Notes under the pieces: model-generated
The model's input: the letters and a program-made list of their open reading frames with translations, nothing else
Databases searched by the model: none
Told to the model about the DNA's origin: nothing
Program-made: the position numbers and the translations under genes
In this document: positions 55,588-64,000 of the stretch, piece by piece
Numbering within the stretch: position 1 is the stretch's first letter
How the letters are laid out: the number at the start of each line of letters is the position of its first letter
NCBI RefSeq assembly: GCF_031143425.1
Contig: NC_090439.1
Coordinates: 349,302,027 to 349,366,026 of the forward strand
Direction: 5' to 3'
Source: Pleurodeles waltl
Lineage: Eukaryota > Chordata > Amphibia > Caudata > Salamandridae
Length of the DNA: 64,000 nt

Positions 55588-56231
55588 CTGCAGAAAAATA
55601 GAAAATACAACATAAGCCATGTTTTTGCCACCAAAAGACACATTGTTTCTCTAACTTCAATGACTCTAATACCAAACCCACGGTGGTGTAATAATGAGCA
55701 GCAAAGTCTGTGTTCTATTGACTAAAAGATAAAAGGCTGCATGAACGACCTTATAGGGTTTTAAGTTGCCTTCTTCACCAACTAAAGAGCTCACTCAATT
55801 AAAAAAAAAAATGAAGTATGACAATCATTAATGTAATATTTGAAGTATGGTAATTCTGTCACATTTTGGTAAATTTACCAGAAGGCATCACAAAAATAAA
55901 ACAATTGTAATTATTACACTTTAAAATATGTTACGTTATGTTAAGAATCATAATTGAGTAAATGCTCCTGTTTTGTTCCACTTTCTAACGCAGCCACTGA
56001 AACCTAAATTGGATCATGGTTTCATAGAAGAACAAAATCTGTTAATGATGCAGATTAAATCTCATTTTATTTTATTCAGCATCCTGAAGGCCATGGTGTT
56101 TTGTCGGCACTTTGTAAGAATACGCTCATAATTTCATTTGTAAAGATACCTGAAAACCTTTAGAATTTGTTGATTCTCATTGCGGTCAATGTATGCAGCA
56201 GCTGATGCAGAAACCAAAGGGGTTCACTTAC
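55588..56231. other. short LAMA1 intron
   Basis: This 644-bp intron is AT-rich and contains an A11 run near 55800. No repeat family or RNA gene. Confidence 0.6.
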
Positions 56232-56411
56232 CCTTCTAGTAACGATAGGATCAACATCCTTGAGATCTCGCCGATTCAGCGTCATGAGGTCGGCGTTGAG
56301 TGTTCTAATACGCTGCAAACGTAGGCGGATATATCGAGCAGACGTGAAGTCCAATAAAGCTGGGGACAAATCATCAGCGCTTGGTCTGCCATTGATTAGG
56401 GATGTGTGAAT
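56232..56411 (-). CDS. LAMA1: LAMA1 exon: LN domain, second visible part
   Basis: The exon is 180 nt, 60 codons, phase 0 at both borders. The acceptor is accatag and the donor is gtaagt (56226-56231). The peptide IHTSLINGRPSADDLSPALL, then SARYIRLRLQRIRTLNADLM and DPIVTRR is almost that of human laminin alpha-1. The LN domain mediates polymerisation of laminin into a sheet in the basement membrane. Confidence 0.95.
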
Positions 56412-57049
56412 CTATGGTGGGTGACAAGACGCCATGTTTAGCCAATAGAATACAAGCTTTTGTTACAGCTTTACTGAGGACACCATGATACTATCAAAAC
56501 ACATCTGCTTTTCAAAAACAGCACATAACAATTGAACATATAAATCCACTACATAGCGTTTCATACCAGCAAGAAATCATTAAGCAAAGCATGTTTAAGT
56601 AAATGTTATAAGTTTAAAAACATGACACTTATCAATGATGCAAAATGATGGTAAAAGAGAGATTATTAAGCTTGGAAAAAGTATGAAGAACTAAAGAAAA
56701 AAATCTACAGAACTATTAACTACATTTTGAATTAAATCTTTACTTATTGTAAATATATTAAAATAAATACATTCATTTTGTCAAGTTTAAATTAAAAAAC
56801 TAAATTCCCACCTAGTTTATTATGCATAAAAAATTCGTAAAAGTGGTGTATATAGTTAATTAAAAGTAATTTAATTATATTTAATGAAAGTTATTTCTGC
56901 AATATTTTTTAAATGCAAATAAAGTTGATCAAATTATAATTACATCAAAAATATGTATCATTTATATATTAACATTAAATTAAATCTAATTATATGTTTA
57001 ACTATCTTTTTAATTTACATTATTTCCTTTTTGGTTAACCTTTACATCA
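56412..57049. other. AT-rich intron block
   Basis: From about 56690 the sequence is very AT-rich, with many 'attaaa' and 'taaaatt' words and hardly any G or C. No gene fits. Such a block is not expected to code. Confidence 0.7.
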
Positions 57050-57990
57050 CTGCCTCCATTGCAGTACCAGTGGTTGGCTATGTGTGGTGCTGGTCTTACT
57101 ACTGTTACAAAGGATAGAGAAGCTACCCGAGTTTTTGAGTGTATCCCCTCCATGTGCACTGGAGAAGCAATGGCTGATTCAAGTGAGTTCAGTGCATACG
57201 GCCCAGGCGGACTGTGCCCGACAGGTCCTCAAGTTCCTCATATGTGGCCGTGCAGCCGCAGCCACCTGAGGTTCATCATGGCTCCTCCAAGTTGGGTAAG
57301 TTCCTTGGTCTGTTCCATAGGGAGTTGGGGGAGTAGTGTGAAGTTCCTGATTCTGATCCTTTGTCACAGTGCAGGTCGCAAGAGTTCTCATGGTTGCTTT
57401 TCTCCTCCATTGACGATCCCAACGAGATCACGTTTCTTGCTTGGTCCCGATGACCTCTTCTGGCATACGGAGCATCGTTTCTCCACTGCACACAGGCTCC
57501 AGCCTGATCAACACAGTAGGTTCCCTTGCGGTGGCCCCTCCTGGCAAAGGGGGTCACTGATCCCTCATTGCAGTAAAGCAATCACACACTTGGCACAGCG
57601 AAGATCACAGCTTACTTCACGGTGGCCCTTCCTGACTTACAGCAGGACCAGTTCCTTACTGCTCACGGGCAATAACGTTCAGTACAGCAAAGATCAAGGC
57701 TCACTTCCCAGTGGCCCTCATCTGGCATATAAAGGTCACTGACATTTTCCTGCGCACAGGCAACAACCCATGTCCTCACACTTTGTTAAGGGAATCCACT
57801 CAACAGGATTGTCTACTGGACCTGGACACCCACACCTGTCACACAAGACTTGAATCTGTGATACAGGCCCATGCCATGGGGAACAAGCATGATATTAAAA
57901 TCAGCATTATGGATCCAGACATCAGTAGAGTAGGGCACTCAGGGCAGGGGTGCAGGTCCATTACCTTGCAGAGGACTTTTCTGTCTTAAC
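57050..57990. repeat. GC-rich block with degenerate ~90-bp tandem repeat
   Basis: Related units start at about 57442, 57530, 57621 and 57710, each beginning 'ggtggccc'-like and containing 'ctggcata' or its variant, 'cactgca' and 'ggcaat'. Spacing is 88, 91 and 89 bp. The block stands out against AT-rich flanks. A 227-codon frame on the plus strand (57059-57742) crosses it without recognisable domains and is treated as a repeat by-product. Confidence 0.65.
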
Positions 57991-58422
57991 ATGTCCATTC
58001 TGTGGTTACAGCAAAAGAAACCGTACCAACCCTACATGTCAAAAGAATGGATTTTAAGCCATGGCATTCTCAGTTTAGTTTAGTGCGGAATAAATACTTA
58101 AAGGAAACTAGACAACTGATTCCTCTACATCACCCCAACAAATGCATGCTTTTAATACACTCATGCTTCAGCCTACCCTGCCGTTGTCAAATGGTGGTAT
58201 GTGAATTAAGAAACAAAATGACTTGAATCAGTATTGTGCAAGAAATGTAAGCACAACTGCAAACCGCATAAATCCTCATACTGAGTCACTTAGAATTTAC
58301 CATTTGGGCAGAAAGGAGAGATTCTGCCCAAAAGATAATTTCGAAGCAATGTAGAAATTTCACTTGCAGTATTACCGAATGGGTTTCTGAAGCTACCTTT
58401 TCGGAGTCAAAACTGCCATAAT
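57991..58422. other. intron sequence left of a solo LTR
   Basis: Unique-looking sequence, nothing recognised. Confidence 0.4.
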
Positions 58423-58427
58423 GTATA

Positions 58428-61033
58428 TGTAAGGAAATGCCTCCTTGGCATGGTTACCCCCTAACATTTTGCCTTTGCTGATGCTAAGTTTTGATTGAAA
58501 GTGTGCTGGGACCCCGCTAACCAGGCCCCTGCGCCAGTGTTCTTTCCCTAAACTGTACCTTTGCCTCCACAATTGGCACAGCCTTGGCACACAGATAAGT
58601 CCCTTGTAACTGGTACCCCTGGTACCAGGGCCCTGATGCCAGGGAAGGTCTCTAAGGGCTGCAGCATGTCTTAGGCCACCCTGGGGACCCCTCACTCAGC
58701 AATGCCTCACAGCTTGTGTGTGATGGTGGGAAGAAAAAGACTAAGTCGACATGGCACTCCCCTCAGAGTGCCATGCCAACCTCACACTGCCTGTGGCATA
58801 GGTAAGTCACCCCTCTAGCAGGCCTTAGAGCCCTAAGGCAGGGTGCACTATACCACAGGTGAGGGAATAGGTGCATGAGCACTATGCCCCTACAGTGTCT
58901 AAGCAAAACCTTAGACATTGTAAGTGCAGGGTAGCCATGAGAGTATATGGTCTGGGAGTGTGTCAAACACGAACTCCACAATTCCATAATGGCTACACTG
59001 AAAACTGGGAAGTTTGGTATCAAACTTCTCAGTACAATAAATGCACACTGATGCCAGTGTGCAATTTATTGTAACATACACCCAGAGGGCATCTTAGAGA
59101 TGCCCCCTGAATACCAACCCGACTTCTAGTGTAGGCTGGCCAGTTTCTGCCACCCTGCCACACACCAGATATGTTGCTGGCCACATGGGGAGAGTGCCTT
59201 TGTCACTCTGTGGCCAGGAACAAAGCCTGTACTGGGTGGAAGTGCTTCTCACCTCCCCCTGCAGGAACTCCAACACCTGGCGGTGAGCCTCACCCCTTTT
59301 GTTACAGCGCCCCAGGGCATCCCAGCTAGTGGAGATGCCCGCCCCTCCGGCCACTGCCCCCACTTTTGGCGGCAAGGCTGGAGGAGATAATGAGAAAAAC
59401 AAGGAGGAGTTACCCACCAGTCAGGACAGCCCATAAGGTGTCCTGAGCTGAGGGGACCCCTGCCTTTAGAAATCCTCCATCTTAGTTTTGGAGGATTCCC
59501 AGGGATGTGCCCTCCTCCCCTCAGGGAGGAGGCACAAAGAGGGTGTAGCCACCCTCCAGGACAGTAGCCTTTGGCTACTGCCCTCCTGACCTAAACACAC
59601 CCCTAAATTCAGTATTTAGGGGCACCCCAGAACCCAGGAAATCCGATTCCTGCAACCTGAAGGAACAAGAAGGACTGCTTTAGCCCCAGCCCTACCGGCC
59701 TGTCTCCTGATTCGAAAACCTGCGACCAGCGACGCATCTGACAGGGACCAGTGACCCCTGAAGCCTCAGAGGACTGCCCTGGACTAAAGAACCAAGAAAC
59801 TCCTGTGAGCAGCTGCTCTGCTCAACACCAGCCACTTCTTTGCAACAAAGAAGCAACTTTTAAAGAACTCACGTTTCCCGCCAGAAGTGTGAGACTTCAC
59901 ACTCTGCACCCAACGCCCCCGGCTCGAGATCCAGAGAACAAACACCACAGGGAGGACTCCCCAGCGACTGCGAGACCGTGAGTACCCTGAGACGACCCCC
60001 TTAGCCCCCCACAGCGACGCCTGCAGAGAGAATCCAGAGGCTCCCCCTGACCGCGATTGCCTGTAACACAGGACCCGACGCCTGGAACCAGCACTGCACC
60101 CGCAGCCCCCAGGACCTGAAGAACCCGAACCTCAGTGCAGGAGTGACACCCAGGCGACCCACTGCCTAGCCCAGGTGGTGGCTGTCCCGAGAAGCCCCCG
60201 TGCCTTCCTGCACCGCTAGAGTGACCCCCGGGTCCCTTTATTGAATCCTATCCAAAACCCGATGCCTGCTTTGCACACTGCACCCGGCCGCCCCTGTGCC
60301 ACTGAGGGTGTGTTTTGTGTGCCTACTTGTGTCCCCCCAGTGCTCTACAAAACCCCCCTGGTCTGCCCCCCGAGGACGCGGGTACTTACCTGCTGGCAGA
60401 CTGGAACCAGAGCACCCCTGTTCTTCATAGCCGCCTATGTGTTTTGGGAACCTCTTTGAACTCTGCACCTGACTGGCCCTGTGCTGCTGGTGTGGTAACT
60501 TTGGGGTTGCCTTGAACCCCCAAAGGTGGGCTGCCTATGCCCAGGAACTGAGACTTGTAAGTGTCTTACTTACCTCACAACCTAACCTTTACAAACCTCC
60601 CCCAGGAACTGTTGATTTTTGCACTGTGTCCACTTTTAAAATAGCTTATTGCCATTTTAACAAAGGCTGTATATGATATTGCTTTTATTCAAAGTTCCTA
60701 ACTTACCTGTGTGAAGTACCTTGCATTTTATGTGTTTATTTCAAATCCTGAACCTATGGTTCTTAAAATAAAATAAGAAAATATATTTTTCTATATAAAA
60801 ACCTATTGGCCTGGAGTACGTCTTTGAGTGTGTGTTCCTCATTTATTGCCTGTGTGTGTACAACAAATGCTTAACACTACCCTCTGATAAGCCTACTGCT
60901 CGACCACACTACCACAAAATAGAGCATCAGAATTATCTAATTTTGCCACTATCTTACCTCTAAGGGGAACCCTTGGACTCTGTGCACACTATTTCTTACT
61001 TTGAAATAGTATATACAGAGCCAACTTCCCACA
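58428..61033 (+). mobile_element. solo LTR of the Gmr1-like family, antisense to LAMA1
   Basis: The element is 2606 bp. It starts TGTAAGGAAATGCC and ends CTTCCCACA (usual CTTCCTACA). A duplication GTATA flanks it (58423-58427 and 61034-61038). It has no internal region. It resembles the LTRs of the other copies with moderate divergence and short gaps, and keeps the CCCCTAAAT-type hairpin. Confidence 0.9.
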
Positions 61034-61038
61034 GTATA

Positions 61039-62749
61039 CATGAAAAAGGCCTTGAATTTAGGAATTACCCCTGAAAACACATATGAAAAACCGATTTCCA
61101 AGGAAATTCCCATTCCTTAGGTGAAATCTGAGTTGTGCGGACAATTATCATCACAGTATTGTTGACTCCAGGTGTCAAATTAAGCCACAGTGTGATTCAG
61201 CCATCTTATTAGCTGTCTTTTCCTGAGACAGTCAATCCTTTGCAAAAATCCTCCAGCATTGCCGAAGAGATCAGGTGGGTTACTCCAAAATTGGGTCAGC
61301 TCTGATTGCTAAGCCTAAATTCCTGAAATACATCCCGAAAAATAGCTTTCTTAATCTATATCGAAATGGCTTTGGTTTTTGGATCTGCTTTGAAAAGAGC
61401 TGACGCTATGCCAGTGGATTGTCTACAAAAATGTTGAAATTCAACATTTTTAAATACAAATGTTGCACAAAGGTCATCTCAATCATCTCATCTTTAACTT
61501 TTCTTTCAGCAACTATGTACTATAGAAGCAATATCTTCTGCGTCATAACTTCAATTAAAACAAGCAATGTGTCTTGCACTTGTTTTCTGGGTTCATGATA
61601 TATTACATTTTTGGCAAAATACTAACATGTGTTTACTGCAAAAACAACAGCACCTATCTATTGTTTGTGCCTGGGAACTGAGCTATCATGAATGCAAGCC
61701 ATCGAATAATGTTCAGTTGACTGCCACGACAACAGCCTCCTCACTGATTTTATTGCCTTGTTTCATTATGCAGCTGAAATAAATTACAGAAAGCGCCATG
61801 AATAGACTTCATTAATTACAAGAACAATTGACAGGGAGACTGCACATCTTGAATGACGCTACCCTTTAACAATGAGAGGGATTATGTCAGAGTTCCTGGG
61901 GACGAGAACACTGCACAATATGGGAGCTTTGATCTTGCAGTCCAGGTGTTCCCTGTTAAAAAAAGGCTTCTTTTACAGTTTAATAAAGACCTGGCTTAAA
62001 AGAATTTCACTTTGCATTGATGTGTACAATCTAATGGCAAACGTACTAGCTCCACTTCTTTTATGGAGGATTTCTCACAATGTCAAGTGTGGAAAAAAAT
62101 AGTGTGAGAACTAGTATTCAAGAATCACCGCACATGCTGTAATGCAGTGGCTTGACAGAAAAAATAGTTCGGTCATGTCACGACAAAAAGAGAGGAAAAC
62201 ATCTACGGACTTCCCGAATATTTTCAAGTAACATACAAATTACCCCAAGATTTGTGAATTAGCAGATTATCAAGTGAAGTGACAAATTTTGTGACGATTT
62301 ATGTTGATGATGGTTTCCAACATAACAAGGCCCATGAGTCCCATCAAAATAACCATGAATTGGTTAATTTCTTCTCGATTGTTGTGGGAAGTGGTTACCT
62401 GCCTATAAATCGTACAAATGGACACTCTATCATCCCTGTCTTCTAATGTTCTTATAGCTTCCAGGTGGCCAGAAAGTTTTAAAAATACTTTTCCATCACA
62501 TTAGTCTTAAACGCGTGTAAAACAAGGTACATAGTTCCAAAGATGACATTTACTACACAAGAATATTCAATTATCACATGAAAAGCAATAATCCTGAGCA
62601 ATCTGGGAATTAAGCATTTGAAAGGCATATCTCTGAGACATTGTAATAGTGTGACTTGCTAACTGTGACAATTGACAAAGCAGCAACAAAAACAAAAATA
62701 GGAGAGTCTCAAACATTTGTGATACTAATTTAACAAATGAGTCTCATAC
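61039..62749. other. LAMA1 intron sequence
   Basis: About 1.7 kb, AT-rich, with no recognisable repeat or exon. It ends at the donor gtatga of the exon at 62750. Confidence 0.5.
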
Positions 62750-62992
62750 CTCTCCATGTTCCAAGGGGACGAGCCGGGAGTAGTAGGATGTGCAGATCAC
62801 TTCGTTATCCCTCTTGTATGTGGGTGGCCCAAGTCTTGGGGTTATATTATATCGAGTTAAGCATTCTGTATCACTGATGGCATAATACTGCCATGGGGTG
62901 AAGTCAACACCGTCAATCGAGCGCTCCAAAATCCAGTTCCCAGGTCGAGGTGAATTTGCAGCTTTGATGATGATATATGCAACTCGAAAGAC
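62750..62992 (-). CDS. LAMA1: LAMA1 exon: LN domain, first visible part
   Basis: The exon is 243 nt, 81 codons, phase 0 at both ends. The acceptor is cttgttag and the donor is gtatga (62744-62749). The peptide VFRVAYIIIKAANSPRPGNW then ILERSIDGVDF, CLTRYNITPR and YYSRLVPLEHGE follows the LN domain of laminin alpha-1 (SRLVPLEHGE is an alpha-1 signature). An N-glycosylation motif (NIT) is present. The start codon and signal peptide lie further upstream on the gene strand, beyond 64000. Confidence 0.95.
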
Positions 62993-63237
62993 CTAACAAG
63001 AATTAAAACATCAATAAATTCTATGAAGAGTACTAAGACATTGGGAATGCGTGTGCACTCTGAAAGAGATTGATAACCGACAACGTTTGCAAATACTCAT
63101 TCATTTCAGTACATGTTTAACATAAATCATTGTCAAAGTCAGTAGGTCTCGTCTTTACAACAGCCATTGGCTTTTCCAATGTGTTTTTTAGCTATGTTGT
63201 GCACCAGCATGGCTGCTGTTCAGCATAGCTAATAGTT
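62993..63237. other. intron sequence upstream of the LN exon
   Basis: Short unique stretch between the exon and the minisatellite. Nothing recognised. Confidence 0.4.
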
Positions 63238-64000
63238 TGTGGCATACAGGAGAGTGGCGTGGAGTAGCATAGAGTGGCATTAAGTGGCATAAAGTGTTGC
63301 AGAGTAAAGTACATTGGCAACGTGTAGTGATGCAGAGTTAATGGGCATAGAGTACATTGGTGTGGAGTGCAGTGGTTTAGAGTAGTATAGAGTGCAGTGG
63401 CACAGAGCAGAGTGGTGCAGAGTACAGTAAAGTGGTGTAGAGTGCAGTGTGTAGAGTGGAGGGGCTGAGCAGATATTGAAGAGGCGCAGAGAGGAGTAGA
63501 GTGGCATACAATGGACTGTTACAGAGTATAGTGAAGTGTCGTAGAGCAGAGTGGTGCAGAGCACAGTGCAGTGATGTAGAGTAGAGTGGCATAGAGTGGT
63601 GTTGAGTGCAGGGGTGCAGAGGAGATTAGGGTGGCGTAGAGTGGACAATCATAGAGTGTAGTGGCGTAGAGTCGAGTGATACAGAGTAGAGTGCACTAGC
63701 ATAGAGTGCATTGGCTTAGAGTGCAGTGACATTGAGTGCAGTGTGGCAGAGTAGTGCGGTGTGGAGTGGCATAGAGCAGAGTGGCACAGAGTGGAGTGGT
63801 TTAGAGTACAATGGATTGGCCTAGACTGGGGTGGTGTGAAGTGTAGTGGTGCAGAGTGGTGTAGAGTGCATTGGCATGAAGTAGAGTGGTGCACAGTAGA
63901 GAGGCACACAGTGAAGTGTAATAAAGTGCAGTGGCACAGAGTGGAGCATTGCAGAGTAGAGTGCAGTGACGGAGAGTGGAGTGGCATAGAGTGGAGTGGC
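63238..64000. repeat. degenerate minisatellite phased in pentamers, runs off window end
   Basis: The sequence is built of five-base words such as agagt, gcagt, ggcat, ggtgc and acagt, in steps that stay in register over hundreds of bases, forming composite 10- and 15-bp units. The C-poor strand is plus. Long frames on the minus strand (63280-63648 and 63649-63987) encode His/Ser/Thr/Leu-rich low-complexity peptides that follow from the repeat and are not genes. At 763 bp it is the largest simple repeat in the window and continues past 64000. Confidence 0.9.

Noticed and set aside
57059..57742. 227-codon open frame on the plus strand
   Set aside because: It spans the degenerate 90-bp tandem repeat, has no recognisable domain or splice context, and overlaps other frames on the opposite strand.
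3229..62992. Laminin alpha-2 as identity of the host gene
   Set aside because: Segments such as SRLVPLEHGE, SARYIRLRLQRIRTLNADLM, DETTK and GQFxGGGVCIN fit alpha-1 better than alpha-2.
63280..63987. Long His/Ser/Thr-rich frames on the minus strand
   Set aside because: They follow directly from the pentamer repeat and have low-complexity composition; no gene signals.
63238..64000. CRISPR-like array
   Set aside because: Units have no constant repeat with unique spacers, and the genome is eukaryotic.

Overview
The window looks like vertebrate nuclear DNA, most likely from an amphibian and probably a salamander or newt. It holds part of one host gene on the minus strand, laminin subunit alpha-1 (LAMA1), whose introns are filled with LTR retrotransposons. 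Nine consecutive coding exons can be read from 62992 down to 3229. All have AG/GT borders, their phases match, and the joined reading frame has no gap. They run from the laminin N-terminal (LN) domain through the first epidermal growth factor-like (LE) repeats into the start of the first L4 domain. The first exons, the promoter and the rest of the gene lie outside. The species is inferred from intron inflation and repeat types; nothing in the sequence names it.

Repeats, left to right. 1-2034: LTR-like repeat cut by the window edge. 3780-6461: solo LTR with target duplication CTCAA. 6587-17953: a hairpin-chain foldback element split by element 1 (6635-17082), a nearly intact Ty3/gypsy element with 2684-bp LTRs and duplication AGCGT. 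19390-27548: element 3, flanked by GTGAA, with a long Gag-protease frame but no pol; the frame ends in a two-helix hydrophobic module. 29567-41222: element 2, an older full-length copy with several frame breaks, whose right LTR is joined to an inverted LTR. 51365-53185: eroded LTR. 53380-54440: possible DIRS-like ORF1 remnant. 58428-61033: solo LTR with duplication GTATA. 63238-64000: pentamer-phased minisatellite running off the edge.

Elements 1, 2 and 3 belong to related families. In elements 1 and 2 the pol order is protease, integrase, reverse transcriptase, RNase H. That is the order of the Gmr1-like branch of Ty3/gypsy elements, unlike ordinary gypsy elements, where integrase comes last. 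The Gag capsid resembles the SCAN domain of vertebrate zinc-finger proteins. All three internal-region elements share the transcriptional sense of LAMA1, while the solo, eroded and inverted LTRs are antisense to it.

The least ordinary item is element 3, where an open Gag-protease frame is fused to a predicted membrane module in the place of pol, inside complete LTRs. Next come the conserved LTR hairpins with a compensatory base-pair change, the inverted-LTR structure of element 2, and the foldback element built from a chain of hairpins.
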